Source: Galdieria sulphuraria | Lineage: Eukaryota; Rhodophyta; Bangiophyceae; Galdieriales; Galdieriaceae | NCBI RefSeq assembly: GCF_000341285.1 | Contig: NW_005178413.1 | Location: forward strand, 30,763 to 94,762 | Reading direction: 5' to 3' | Length of the DNA: 64,000 bases | Part shown: piece by piece, positions 1-10,880 of the stretch | Layout of the letters: each line of letters starts with the position of its first letter | Numbering within the stretch: the stretch's first letter is position 1 | The notes under the pieces: model-generated | What the model saw: the letters and a program-made list of their open reading frames with translations, nothing else | Told to the model about the DNA's origin: nothing | The model's database searches: none | Translations under genes and position numbers: made by a program

Positions 1-1
1 T

Positions 2-2595
2 GATAGTATTTGTCAGATTCTTAAAGAACAACCTGAAGTGGAACATTTCCAAAAAGAGTCGATGATAATGAATGATACCGTAGAACACGTATTACCAACA
101 CAACATTTTCCTTTTTCTTTGCTTTTTCCAAAATCCAAGATGCTGACCTATCGAATAATTGTACATTTGGATGAAAACGAAGTGATGAAATGGAGATTAA
201 GTGACAGTAAGGAATGCAAGAACGGTGAACATGTCAATCCTAAAATAAGACTGATGCGGTTGCTACATGCTCGTAACTTGGAGTGTACCGTCGTGAGTGG
301 GAATACAAGCAAGGAGGCTCATCATTCGCAACTAAGAAAGAGGTTGGAGATGGAAGCAAACAAGTTGTTGTTGCGATGCATTGTTTCAGCCATTTTCACT
401 ATTCCTATTATGATATTTAGTTTTGGTCTCGCGAATCATGTTCGTGGCGTCAATACACGTTTAGGAAAGTCACAAATAACTGTAGCATATTTAGTAGAAT
501 GGATATTGGCAACCTTTATTCAGTTGATTGGAGGATATCCTTTCTATCGAGGAAGTTATTTCGCTATTTTTCGAAGTCATCGACCCAATATGGACGTATT
601 AATAGCTTTGGCGACATCAACTATCTATGTCTACTCAGTTGCATCTCTCATCTATTACTCGATTGTGGATCAACCCGGTCGTGATATAGACTTCGATTCC
701 AGTTCGATGTTAATTACTATCATAACATTTGGTAAATGGTTGGAAGCTATTGCAAAGAAGAACGCTGCAAAGGGTTTTGAAATGTTTGATGAACTCGCTC
801 CTAAACAAGTTACTGTTGTTTTCAAGGACGAGAAAGAAGACTTCGTAGAGGCCGAAGTCGTCAATCCGGAGCTTGTTATGGTTGGTGACATTATCAAAGT
901 ATTGCCTGGAGAGCGTTTTGCAGTGGATGGAATAGTAGAGGCAGGAGAAAGCAGTGTAGACGAGTCGGTATGTTTTACGTTCTACCTATGATATGTTTCC
1001 ATAACGTACAATAACTGAATAGACAATTACTGGAGAGTCATTGCCAGTTCATAAGAAGTCAGGAGATTCCGTTTTTAGTGGAACCTCCAATGGAAATAGT
1101 ATTCTTTATGTTAGAACAACTGCAAGTGGTTCACAAAACACCGTGTCACAAATACTTGAGTTGGTAGAAAATGCTCAAAATTCGCATGCTCCCATTGAGA
1201 GTATAGCCGATACAATATCTGCGTATTTTGTTATTTGGATTGTCTTAATCGCCATCCTTGTATATCTTATATGGGTAATACTTATTGAGAAAAGGTATGT
1301 TATATGTAGAATAAGACTAGTTACGATACTGACCTATAATTAGAGTTGTCCCCGATACTTGGTATGACCATCAGAGTCCTATTATTTTTAGTTTGGTCTT
1401 TTCGGTATCTGTAGTTGCAGTGGCGTGTCCATGTGCATTGGGATTAGCCACTCCTTCAGCATTTATGACAGCGTCTAGTGTTGCAGTTCGATTTGGAATA
1501 TTATTAAAGGAAAGTGCAGCAGTCCAGTATTTATATAATGCAGCATGCGTTGTTTTCGATAAAACAGGAACCTTGACGCGTGGATTCCCGAAAGTCTTGC
1601 AAGTTCAACAACTGAACATATTTGCAGGTCTCAACCAGGACAAGATAGTGAGTCTCATAGCACAGGTAGAGAGCCATTCGGATCATCCTTATGCAAATGC
1701 TATCGTTCGTTATGCTGAGGAAGAAAGAGGTTTAGAGGTTTCGAAGCAAGTCCAGTCTTTTGAAGAGAAACCTGGATGTGGTGTAGAGTCTGTTATTGAA
1801 AGTCATGAAATATTTGTAGGAAGTTGGAATTGGATAAAATCGAAATGTAGCTCATCACAAGGTGGAAAGGAAGATGACTTGTTAAACCATCAACAACGAC
1901 AACTCCTAAATGAGTGGATGGAAGATGGAAGCAGCGTCGTAGTTGCAGCGATAGATAACGTTCCTTGCATTGCATTTCGAGTACACGATGAATTGAGACC
2001 TGAAGCAAAACAAGTCGTTGCCTTTTTTCGAGAAAAGAAGAAAATGGAATGCTGGTTAGTAACTGGCGATAATGAGAACACCGCATTTTCCGTAGCGAAA
2101 GCTGTTGGTATCCCAGTAGAAAAGGTTGTTTCTCAAGCATTGCCTGGGGATAAAGTTAAAATATTAGAAAGCTCTATAGAGAAATATAGAAATGTCTCTG
2201 GAAAGTATTCCTTTTTCAAACCTCGCGTGGTTTTTGTCGGAGATGGAGTGAACGATGGTCCTGCATTAGCAATGGCAGATGTCGGTATTGCTATGGGCTC
2301 CAAGAATCAGCTGGCAGCAGGAGCAGCTCGTGCTATTGTGATGAATGATAATCTTCATGGACTTGTTACTCTTTTTGACCTCTCTAGAGTCACTTTTCGC
2401 AGAATTCTTCTCAACTATTTTTGGGCATTGGTTTATAATGTTGTCTTTGTTCCAGGTGCTGCTGGAGCAATGTTTCCTCTTATTCGACAGCAAATGCCTC
2501 CTTGGTTTGCTGCCATTTTAATGGCTTCTAGTTCTCTCAGTGTATCTTTGTCTTCACTTTTGTTAAGGTTCTACCGACCTTTGAGAAACATATAA
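2..2595 (+). CDS. Copper-transporting P1B-type ATPase, 5'-partial
   Basis: This is the 3' portion of a heavy-metal (Cu+) pumping P-type ATPase; the frame is open to the window edge, so the N-terminus with metal-binding domains lies upstream. Exons are 2-967, 1023-1294 and 1344-2595, joined in frame across GT-AG introns of 55 and 49 nt. Visible motifs in order: actuator loop TITGESLP across the first junction, the metal-binding CPC motif in VAVACPCALGLATP, the phosphorylation site DKTGTLT, the P1B-specific HP dipeptide in SDHPYANAIV, and the hinge GDGVNDGPALAMADVG, followed by two C-terminal membrane segments. The CPC and HP motifs are diagnostic of P1B ATPases and favour copper or silver over calcium or proton pumps. 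Whether it acts in the plasma membrane, plastid or Golgi cannot be judged from this part. Confidence 0.95.
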
Positions 2596-2658
2596 AGGTT
2601 GAATTTGCGATTCTACGTTGGGATAAAGAATTGGTCTCTTTTGTGATCGATCGTCATA

Positions 2659-2969
2659 ATGGTACACTCTATGGAGGTCAAGAAAAACAAGTATATAGAG
2701 CAGTGGGCTTCTTATAGAGAGAACTCGGAATATTTCTACAAGTGGACCCCCAAACGTATAGTAGGAATAGGCCTCTTAGTAGGAGTAATTCCTTATTATC
2801 TGTATCGCTACATTGTGTATACAGTTGTAAGTGGAACAGTGAGTTGTTTGGGACTTTTCCAACTCTCTTTTATTAGGAAAATCAATATCCACAATATGGA
2901 GCTGCAGAATATGGTTTGTTGGGAGGCTCTCCACCACAATATTCAAAGCAGGAAGAGACAGAAAAGTAG
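2659..2969 (+). CDS. Mitochondrial complex I B15/NDUFB4-like subunit
   Basis: This is a small accessory subunit of NADH:ubiquinone oxidoreductase in the mitochondrial inner membrane. Exons 2659-2826 and 2877-2969 are joined by a 50-nt GTAAGT...TAG intron in phase 0, giving 86 residues. The N-terminal part (EVKKNKYIEQWASYREN, then FYKWTPKR) matches the pattern of plant B15 proteins, with a run of charged residues before a short FRWT-like motif and then one membrane segment at about residues 34-52. The tail is rich in Tyr, Gln and Gly and unlike relatives. The start lies only 63 nt after the ATPase stop. Without splicing, the frame reads into unrelated sequence, which supports the intron. Identification is from remembered family pattern, not alignment. 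Confidence 0.7.
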
Positions 2970-3114
2970 CCTCAACAAAGCTATACAACAGAAATTGACC
3001 TTTAGCCAATGCCATCTTACGGTTCATAAAGTCGTTTACTGTTATGTTAATCAACTCTACCATTTGATATTATTTGAGCCGTTTACAACAAATGTATAAC
3101 TCAAGGGTGTATGC

Positions 3115-3791
3115 TCAAGAAGGTAACAGAATACTTTCTTGTTTGCTATATTCTTTGGCAGTTTCGCTTTTCACTTGCATATTTTCCGTAACTTGAGGAG
3201 TCATCGTTTTCTCCAAGCGTTTTGGAACCGGTGGAAACATAGCCGTTTCTAGCTGTTCTAGTTCTTCTTCACAGCTCTCATCAATCTCCATAAGAGAGAA
3301 GCTACCAAGGACTTCAGTGACTTTGTTTTGAAACTCTATAGCCTCTTTTGTTTCCTCAAGAAGGTGTTCAATTTCTTCAATCGATAAGGTCTTTTGAATA
3401 CTTTGTAATAACTTTGTTCCCGTCCGTAACTTGAGCACATAGTCCGTTTCAATTTGTTTCAACTCTATTTCACTCAAAACTTGTTCCAAGTTGAAACGCA
3501 TATTTTGAGCTTTCTCTATACTTTTTTGCAACGCGTGTTTTACTTGCAAAACAACTAAAGCTTGCTGACGCTGATTTTCAGCAACCAAACGACGAGCAAG
3601 CTTACGACTCTAGTCAGTTTCTTGAAAAGTACAAAAAGTGTTCGTACCTTTATATAGTTCTTCAAAGAGTCACTAAGACGTTGTTCATACTGCTGCAAAC
3701 TATCACGCTGTATTTTCAAGTCCAAGAGTTCTCTATCAAAAGATGATACGTTTGTCTTAACAACATGTTGTCGTGAAAATCCACAACCCAT
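3115..3791 (-). CDS. ESCRT-III subunit CHMP6/VPS20
   Basis: This is a charged multivesicular body protein that nucleates ESCRT-III filaments on endosomes and other membranes. Two exons (3791-3648 and 3609-3115) flank a short 38-nt intron with GTACGA and CTAG ends, giving 212 residues, close to the usual 200-220. It begins MGCGFS, a classical N-myristoylation signal shared by CHMP6/VPS20, followed by FDRELLDLKIQRDSLQQYEQ in the family's helix 1. Long charged helices follow, then an acidic region (DESCEEELEQLE) and a Pro-rich MIM-like segment PVPKRLE. The combination of the myristoyl signal and the LDLKxQRD motif separates VPS20 from other Snf7-family members. Confidence 0.88.
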
Positions 3792-4120
3792 TCAATATCT
3801 ATGACGTGTGTCCTCATAACTCTAGAAAGGATATTGTGAAAATGAACTCTATATATGTTACTCAGCAGTATTTTTTTTTGAAAAAGATATGAATAATATT
3901 GTAGCAAGAAGATGAACGATCATCGTTTGAGATTCTCAATCGATAATAAACTTTATACATTTTAGAAACCATACTTCAAAAACAATGTAAAGTCTCTAGA
4001 GTCATCTACTATTAACAAATGAAAAACTTTGCTTAGAATCCTAAAAAAGAAGTCTTCTAAATCTCTTTCAATATTTCTCTTTTTTTGCACTCTATTTTTG
4101 TACATGAGAATGGAAAATTT

Positions 4121-4192
4121 TACTGCCGCCGGGAATCGAACCCGGGTCTCCAGCTTGGAAGGCTGGAATGATAACCTTTACACCACGGCAGT
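4121..4192 (-). tRNA. tRNA-Gly (anticodon UCC)
   Basis: Read on the minus strand, 72 nt fold as a cloverleaf. The 7-bp acceptor stem ACTGCCG pairs with CGGCAGT, followed by discriminator A. The anticodon stem is CCAGC/GCTGG enclosing the loop CTTCCAA, giving anticodon UCC. The T arm is CCGGG-TTCGATT-CCCGG, a perfect B box. No intron and no encoded CCA. It lies alone between the CHMP6 and CCT genes. Confidence 0.96.
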
Positions 4193-4554
4193 CGTTTTCA
4201 ACAATGTAAATTTTTCACTCTTTTCAGCTTCTCGTTATTAGCTAGCAGTGAGGGCAAGTTTCTCTCTATAAATCCATATGCTTCTTCGGATCATATAAAT
4301 CACTACATATGTGATTCTCTTTCTGTCGTCATTTCTGTTCGGCCAAGTCATGTAAAATGTCGATATCTTTTGTTTTTGAACGCCCGACGACCAATTAATT
4401 GTTGGTAATAGAAAAATAGAAACAGGGGCAGCAACATTTCTTTATAACCAAAAAATAATAGGTACCACTATTCGAACAAATGTATTTACATCAGAGTAAC
4501 ACTTTATGAGCCACTTCAAAAGCTCCAACAAGCAACTAGTCTATCCTACACTCG
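4193..4554. other. Intergenic stretch without a recognisable gene
   Basis: About 360 nt between the tRNA and the 3' end of the CCT-domain gene. I see no frame with family resemblance, no tRNA-like fold and no notable repeat. It probably holds the tRNA upstream region and the 3' flank of the CCT gene. Confidence 0.5.
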
Positions 4555-5304
4555 TTACACTAGGTAAGGTACCACTTGGAAGTCGTCATCGTGCATCTTC
4601 TCCAATGAAGAAAGTCTTTCAGAACCAGACTTGTCATACAAAATGGAACTTGTTTCTTCCTTCTTTACCTTCACAAACCTCCCCTTGAAACGAGGTCGGG
4701 CGTCAGCTACTCGCTTGCGACAGTCATAACGCACCACGTTGGCAAAGTTTCTCTCTTTACGTTTCTGGCGGAAACGAACTACTGCAGCTTCACGTATCTT
4801 CTTTTTGAACTCTCTCATTAAAAAGTCTTTCTCCGGGTCCAGTTGTCGTGTTTCAGTGCTCACCTTGTTCCCAGGGTAATGAGGAAAAGTAGGCCGTTGA
4901 AACGACCAACTGGTCAAATATGTATCCTTTTCACCTCTTACGTCTTTTTCTTTTACGTCTTGTTGACTACAACGTGCTATACTCGGACGGCTGCAGGTTG
5001 GTTCCTCCCTTTGGAAGCCTCCTTGTACGTTAACCCAAGTCTGGTTACGTGGGGAGTTTTCTTCAAAGGGAAACCACTCTGGCACTAGTTGCGGTTCAGT
5101 TTGAGAGCCAACAAAAGTCTCCTCTTGTATGGGAAACTTATCAAAGGCTAAGGTGTTATCGGGTGAAAACAGCTGTCGGAAGTTGTCTTTGGCGCTCTCT
5201 CGTGACAAATCCCCTACAAAGGTATCTGGCCATTCTTCCGTCGTTAGCCTAGGCGTACAAAGAAAGCCTGAAAGGGAAAACGTATCGTCTCTATTACCAC
5301 GCAT
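4555..5304 (-). CDS. CCT-domain transcriptional regulator
   Basis: This is a single-exon protein of 249 residues ending in a CCT domain, the roughly 43-residue module of CONSTANS, TOC1 and related plant and algal regulators that binds NF-Y partners and DNA. The domain lies at about residues 170-212, with REAAVVRFRQKRKERNF, then VVRYDCRKRVADARPR and FKGRFVK, keeping the basic core and the RPRxKGRF signature. The N-terminal part is low-complexity and acidic/polar, with no B-box or response-regulator domain, so it belongs with CCT-motif-only proteins. A role in light or nutrient regulation would be a guess. The start is the first ATG of the frame. Confidence 0.85.
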   Translation of the reverse strand: MRGNRDDTFSLSGFLCTPRLTTEEWPDTFVGDLSRESAKDNFRQLFSPDNTLAFDKFPIQEETFVGSQTEPQLVPEWFPFEENSPRNQTWVNVQGGFQREEPTCSRPSIARCSQQDVKEKDVRGEKDTYLTSWSFQRPTFPHYPGNKVSTETRQLDPEKDFLMREFKKKIREAAVVRFRQKRKERNFANVVRYDCRKRVADARPRFKGRFVKVKKEETSSILYDKSGSERLSSLEKMHDDDFQVVPYLV

Positions 5305-5811
5305 TTCTTTACAAAAGAAAAAAAAGTGTACCGAGACAATAATAAAAATGAACTACGATGTTTGTATCACTCGGGGGTTCAATCAATCCAGTGGCTTTAT
5401 GACAACCACACATGCCAAAACGAATGGCCCAAACTGCTCCTCTTTGATTCACTTGAACGCACCTTCAAGAAAGATATAACCATGAGAGATAATTCCTTTG
5501 TATTATTACTTACTGTATTTGTGAAAGTCAAAAGACAGACAACGACAAACCTTTGAGTATACTGCAAAAGTCATGGCAGTGGCACTCTAAGGTTTCTTGG
5601 GGACGAGCTAGTGAAAATACTCACTAATCTACAATCTAGATGCAACAGTATACAAGTAGTTTTATTTTAATCTGGCAAATATGAGATATTTGAGTTGCTT
5701 GAGCCTCCGATCTGACCAAGAAACTATCCATGTACAAAAATTTCGTTACTACACAAATGCCGTTTAGCAGAGCGCCCAACTTGCAGACTTAAGGTAGGAA
5801 ACTCTCTTCCA
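5305..5811. other. Intergenic stretch without a recognisable gene
   Basis: About 500 nt upstream of the CCT gene and downstream of the bL18 gene. The short open frames here lack family resemblance and plausible splice partners. It likely contains the CCT promoter and 5' untranslated region. Confidence 0.45.
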
Positions 5812-6260
5812 TTAAAAGTCAAGCAATCGTATTCCTCGCTTTCTAAAGGGTTCTGTAAATTCCTTTACTCTTCCCCCTCTAGGACGCGGCGGGAAAAACC
5901 ACAACTATATCGAACCTCAAATGTCAAATAAAGACAAGTGTATTCAATACCTTACCTCACGGATTCGGTGTCGTTCGGCGAATGAAGCCAACTCTTCTCC
6001 TACTTTTCTTGCAGACTCCATATTTGCACAACCATACGCGTTGACAGGTCTCTTTTCATCAGGAAGTAGACTCTGTTCATATCTTATTTAAGTTGTCCAA
6101 CAGCGATTATTCTGCCTACCTTTTGGATACTCGATATAGTAACCTCTACCCGTCCTTCTCTCTTATCTACAATTTGTGCTTCTACCTTTTTGTTGGTAAG
6201 TTGAAGTAACAAATGCTTCCTCTTGTCAAACTTGAACCAACTACCAAACATGCGCGTCAT
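5812..6260 (-). CDS. Organellar ribosomal protein bL18
   Basis: This is a 5S rRNA-binding large-subunit protein of bacterial type, encoded in the nucleus. Three exons (6260-6120, 6072-5956, 5904-5812) joined in phase 0 by introns of 47 and 51 nt give 116 residues, the length of a complete bacterial L18. Exon 1 has the KRKHLLLQLTNKK strand followed by AQIVDKREGRVEV; exon 2 has NMESARKVGEELASFAERH, the typical helix after the basic loop; exon 3 ends GGRVKEFTEPFRKRGIRLLD, the family's C-terminal helix and strand. Red algal plastid genomes usually encode their own rpl18, so a mitochondrial role is more likely, but that is inference and no clear presequence is seen. An in-frame stop lies upstream; 6260 is the first ATG after it. 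Confidence 0.75.
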
Positions 6261-6363
6261 TTCAAGCCGACGCAAATCTAATGACTCTTCTAATACGATT
6301 TCCACATGACAGAGAGAAAGACTGGGACAGCCCTTCTTTTGGCATCACAAACTTTCAACTTTA

Positions 6364-7470
6364 TTACGCCCACGCTCCAATGATGGACATACAAATGGCA
6401 CCTAACCAGACAAACCCTATGATACTAAATATATATAGAGAGTTGCGATTCACGAAATGAGAATTGCGTGTAAACCAATAAGTCAACAACTCTACCAATC
6501 CAGTGTATATTAGAATACCACCCGAAACACCGTCTAGGATACCTCTCGTTATTAAGGATGCCGTTGAATTTTCCTGATAACTATTTGCGATACCCATGCC
6601 AATGGATATTCCAATGGGAGTCTCCAAGGAATAGCATAATATCATGAATACTGTTATCCAAATACCAAATTGAGCCTCCGAAACAGTCGTACCTATAGCG
6701 AATCCTTCGAAGAACTGATGAAATACCAAGGCAGCAAACAATGTACGGAATGTGGAACCTGTGCTGACTCCAAGATTGAGTCCGATGATAACTGAATGAA
6801 ATGCTACTCCCATTTCGAAAATGATCACCAACATTTTCAGTTTATAACCTGATGCTGTTGCAATAGTAGTTTCGTATGATGACTGATCGAGTAGAGGTAC
6901 AGCTGTAGTTACCTTGTCTGTTGATAGAGATTGCAAGTTGCTTGGAATTTCGCAGTTGTCTGTTGGTTGTTGAATATTGCGTTTGGATATCATTCGATTC
7001 AATATCACAGTACTAGACATCTCCAACAATTGGATACTCAGTGCTGCAGCTAGTGCGACAGCAGCTCCAAGAGAATTATAAGTATTGGTGAAGAAATACG
7101 GAAGACACTGATTGCTCAGATTGGTTATTGCTGGTGGAAGCATATGGACGAAACCTGTTGCAATAACTACTCCAGTTCCAAAAGCTCTTCCTGCATCTAA
7201 AGCAAAGGAAGGAATCCTAAGTGAAGGATATCTTTTTGCAACAACAGGAAGAGAAGTTCCCGCGAAACTTGTAAACAATATAGTAAAAAGAGCTCCAATA
7301 TGAGCAGCTTCATTATAATTGAAAGTTTGTGTAGAATAACAAGAAGACATCGAACCAATGAATGATTGAAGAGACAATGTCTTCATTGATTGATTGGATG
7401 AAAGAATCAGCGTTCGGTGAACAACAGGAAATGCTGCTGTCTCTTGGACAGATTCGATTGTTAGACTCAT
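6364..7470 (-). CDS. ZIP-family zinc/iron transporter
   Basis: This is a 368-residue multi-spanning membrane protein of the ZIP (SLC39/IRT) family, importing Zn, Fe or related divalent metals into the cytoplasm. Single exon. Eight hydrophobic segments are visible. The signature region contains FHSVIIGLNLGV in membrane segment 4 and HQFFEGFAIG in segment 5, which carry the metal-site His and Glu. An early segment has GTGVVIATGFVHMLPPA. The cytoplasmic loop (about residues 170-205) lacks the His-rich run common in plant members. It is divergent from the helicase gene, leaving about 165 bp for both promoters, and is followed closely by bL18 on the same strand. Confidence 0.93.
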   Translation of the reverse strand: MSLTIESVQETAAFPVVHRTLILSSNQSMKTLSLQSFIGSMSSCYSTQTFNYNEAAHIGALFTILFTSFAGTSLPVVAKRYPSLRIPSFALDAGRAFGTGVVIATGFVHMLPPAITNLSNQCLPYFFTNTYNSLGAAVALAAALSIQLLEMSSTVILNRMISKRNIQQPTDNCEIPSNLQSLSTDKVTTAVPLLDQSSYETTIATASGYKLKMLVIIFEMGVAFHSVIIGLNLGVSTGSTFRTLFAALVFHQFFEGFAIGTTVSEAQFGIWITVFMILCYSLETPIGISIGMGIANSYQENSTASLITRGILDGVSGGILIYTGLVELLTYWFTRNSHFVNRNSLYIFSIIGFVWLGAICMSIIGAWA

Positions 7471-7634
7471 TCGCTCTTTATGATTACTTTGAATTGTATA
7501 TTTTTACAAGAATTGTCAACTAGAAAGAGTATCATTTTCTACAATCAGTATGAAAGTTTCTACAAAATATGGAAATATAAGTAACTCTCTCTATTTCAGC
7601 TAGTCTTATTCTCATATTCAAATTGTTGGTTGTG

Positions 7635-9847
7635 ATGGAATGTCATGCCTTGGAAATACTTTGGCAAGATATAAAGACCAGTTTAGTCGGAACAAATAGT
7701 TCTTCTAGTATTCCTTGTGCTTGGAAGTTTCCAACACTTGTTTCTCAAGCAAGTACTATGGCTTCTGAAGTACAAGCAACCTCATCCATCACAACGAACT
7801 CCGTACGTAGACAGTACAGTATAGAATGCCTATTGCAGCTTTCTGGCAGCCAGTTTCTTGAACATCAATTTCCACTATCGTTGAATGTCTTGAAACAGAC
7901 CAATAAACGAAAAAGAGGTAGCTTTGTATATTCTAGAGGTGTCGTAGTTGCTCAGGGTTGGAAATAGAAAAAGTCGAAACAGAGGAAAAGAAGGAAGAAA
8001 AAGTTTCCGAATCGAAACTGCGAAGTGAAGATATTATCGTAAAAGGGAAGAATAGTTCTCTTACTTTTGAAGATATGTTTCTTTCTAATGGTTTGATTGC
8101 TGGTCTCAAGTGAGTAGGCTCTTGTTTTTATGTTTTGAATGACAATTGTTTAGGATTTGTGGTTTCGAGAAACCTTCTCCAGTACAAGTTGCAAGTATTC
8201 CTTATGCCAGATTAGGTTGTGACCTCATTATTCAGGTATGCTGGACTTTATAAGTTGAAACGACTAAAAGCCTAGTAAAAGGCCAAAAGTGGGACAGGCA
8301 AAACCTGTGTTTATGCAGTGGCCGTCTTACAGTCCCTTTTGGATAGTCAAAAGAATACAACTTTGTCTTCTTCTGTAAAAAGTATTCAAGCCATGATTAT
8401 CGTTCCAACTAGAGAATTGGCTTTTCAAGTTGCTATGGTATTTGAACAACTAAGGAGAGGAATCATAGAATGCGATAAGAATGGAATACAAATTGTTACA
8501 TGTGTTGGAGGTATTAGTATGAAACATGACTATCATGTTCTATCAAAGGTTTGTAAGTCTTTAAAGGTTCTTCTTGAAACCTGAAATGTGAAATTTAGGG
8601 TTTTCATGTGGTTATTGGGACTCCTGGTCGTATCAGAAATCTTATAGACTCTGCTATTTTACATTTACAACATATACAGATGTTGATAATAGATGAAGCA
8701 GATAAGTTACTTGAAAGTTGTTTCTGGAAGGATGTAAGTCATTATTTTCTTCTTCAAGGTTATTACTTATAAACTTTAGTTATTTGCGATTGAACAACAT
8801 TTACCTGATTGGAAACAAGTCTTAGCTTTTTCTGCCACTTATTCTTCATCTGTGCTTTCCAAACTCTATCGCATCATGAAAGAACCTAGAAAGATAACAG
8901 TATTAGAACAAACTTTGGTAGAAAAATTATCCTTAGATAGGACACCTCTCTGTGCAGAAACATCACTTTGTGGGATAACTCATCACAAAGCAGAAATACA
9001 AGGCTCATGGAAAGGAGAAGACTTGTTTCATATCCAATTGGAGACGTTGATTTCCATCTTTGGAGAATTTTCATTTCATCAATGTTTGGTATTCTGTAAC
9101 GACAAGTCCTTGTTAGACAGATATAGCAATAGTTTAAGAAATGCAGGATTCTCTGCAGATTTTACCAGTGGAGATTTGAATCAGTCGATAAGGAATGGTA
9201 ATGTTCATTTCGATTGATGCCTGAGTTATTCTCAAGTGTTTTAATATCCAGAAATATTTCAACGATTTTATACACATAAGACACAAGTTTTGTTGACTAC
9301 CGATCTTCTTTCCAGAGGGATTGATTTTGTGGATTGTAATTTGGTTGTGAACTTGGTAAGTTATGTTTTGGGCATCTTATGTATTATTGATCATACAATT
9401 GATGAACAGGATATACCTAAAACAACGGAGACTTATTTACATCGAGCTGGAAGAGCTGGACGCTTTGGAAGATTTGGAAATTGTGTTACTGTTTATTCAT
9501 CGGAAACGCTTCCAGAAATGGAACAGTTGGAATCTCAACTTGGGATCGATTTTGCTCACTTGCTGATTGAAATTTCTGTTCATGAAAAGGAATCCTTCAA
9601 AGAAGATAGTGAGAGAACGGAACCCATTCTTGAAGAAGAAAAGAAGTATTCCAAGGAAACACTTACGACGGAGGAATTTTTGACTACAAACAACAACGAC
9701 ATAAATAGGACACAATATGAACACTCCAATGGTTTTTATTATTACTGGAAAGGTTATTGGTATGGATACTTCTTATCTCAATGGTACCTTTGGAAAGGAG
9801 AAACACCTCCTCCTATAGAACAAATCATGCAGCAATATAAAACATAA
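7635..9847 (+). CDS. DEAD-box RNA helicase, DDX20/Gemin3-like
   Basis: This is an ATP-dependent RNA helicase. Eight exons: 7635-7917, 7956-8109, 8154-8235, 8282-8548, 8599-8733, 8780-9196, 9252-9355, 9410-9847. Motifs in order: Q motif GFEKPSPVQ, Walker [25 protein letters not shown] in [14 protein letters not shown] in AFSATYSS, and the C-terminal LLSRGIDF and [10 protein letters not shown]. The AKSGTGKT variant, DEADKLLE and the [14 protein letters not shown] segment resemble DDX20/Gemin3 of the SMN complex more than eIF4A or Dhh1. The first intron is only 38 nt; retaining it would end the frame at WK. The N-terminal extension of about 110 residues contains YSIECLL, matching the YxxxxL-phi eIF4E-binding pattern. 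The C-terminal tail is Tyr/Trp-rich. Confidence 0.9.
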
Positions 9848-9866
9848 TAAAAGAATTCCAATTATA

Positions 9867-10880
9867 TTAGAAAACATCTTTTCGTTTTCTCAACTCTGCC
9901 AATACTTTTGCAGGTTCCGATTGTTGAACTGCTTGTTGAATGGAAGCCTCACCATATCTTAAAAAAGGATTATATAAAAATTCCTCCTCTAAAGTACTAG
10001 GAACGGTACACTTTCCTAATTCAAGCTGCTTCTTGGCCCAATCGTACTTCTCTTTCAATATCTGATTATGAGGCTCCATTTGAAGAGCAAACTCCAAATT
10101 CTTAAGAGTGTACTCATGACCACAAAACATAAATGTATTTCTAGGAAACCTGTGAATAACCTGTTCGATATTCTGGAGCATATCATTACTATCTCCTTCA
10201 AAGAACCTGCCACAACCTCCAATAAATAAAGTGTCTCCAGAGAAGAGAACTGCAGAGGAACCAATAGCATCGCGTTCCTTCACAAAGTACAACAAATGAC
10301 CACGAGTATGACAAGGTGTACAATATACATAAACTTCGAGACAACTCGGAGAATAAAACTGAAAGATATCACCTTGTCCTACCCTATGAGTTGTACCAGG
10401 AACAATTTCATATTTACTTCCAAATATCTTCAAAGAAGAATACTTTTCCAATAACTCTTCATTGCCACCAGAATGATCCCAGTGTTTGTGTGTTGTTAAG
10501 ACAGCAACAAGACTTACTCCTTCTTCTTCAGCTGCACGAGTAACTTTTGTGGGTTCAACTGGATCAACAGCTGCAGCAACTTTATGACGCTTGTCTATCA
10601 ACAAATAGGCATAATTATCTCTTAATACTGGGATCGTTCGCACTTGTAAGTTCTCGGAAATGGAACAAGTACTTGAGAAAGAACACCTATGAAGTGAACG
10701 AGAAACAGACAATTCGCGGTTGTCAAGCTCCCTCAGTCTATTTGCTCTGAAAACAACACTATATGAGAAGTGTTTACAAGGTGAAAATACTGTTTTACAA
10801 GTAGAACGATTGGTAGTAAAGTATCGTTTGCCAGCCCAAACAACAACACCTTGAAATGCAGACTTGCCTCCCAACAACAT
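9867..10880 (-). CDS. Hydroxyacylglutathione hydrolase (glyoxalase II)
   Basis: This enzyme hydrolyses S-D-lactoylglutathione to lactate and glutathione, the second step of methylglyoxal detoxification. It has the metallo-beta-lactamase fold: the metal motif THKHWDHSGGNE matches THxHxDHxGG. Further ligands appear in TPCHTRGHLLYF, LFSGDTLFIGGCGRFFEG and MFCGHEYTLKNLEFAL, all characteristic of glyoxalase II. The C-terminal glutathione-binding domain ends with LRKRKDVF. An N-terminal extension of about 80 residues, rich in Ser, Arg and Phe, suggests organelle import. The first ATG is at 10880; the frame is open a little further upstream without ATG. It is convergent with the helicase gene, with 19 bp between stops. 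Confidence 0.95.
   Translation of the reverse strand: MLLGGKSAFQGVVVWAGKRYFTTNRSTCKTVFSPCKHFSYSVVFRANRLRELDNRELSVSRSLHRCSFSSTCSISENLQVRTIPVLRDNYAYLLIDKRHKVAAAVDPVEPTKVTRAAEEEGVSLVAVLTTHKHWDHSGGNEELLEKYSSLKIFGSKYEIVPGTTHRVGQGDIFQFYSPSCLEVYVYCTPCHTRGHLLYFVKERDAIGSSAVLFSGDTLFIGGCGRFFEGDSNDMLQNIEQVIHRFPRNTFMFCGHEYTLKNLEFALQMEPHNQILKEKYDWAKKQLELGKCTVPSTLEEEFLYNPFLRYGEASIQQAVQQSEPAKVLAELRKRKDVF

Noticed and set aside
5326-5556. Plus-strand frame upstream of the CCT gene
   Set aside because: Short, unrelated to any family I know, and it overlaps another equally long frame; more likely promoter or UTR.
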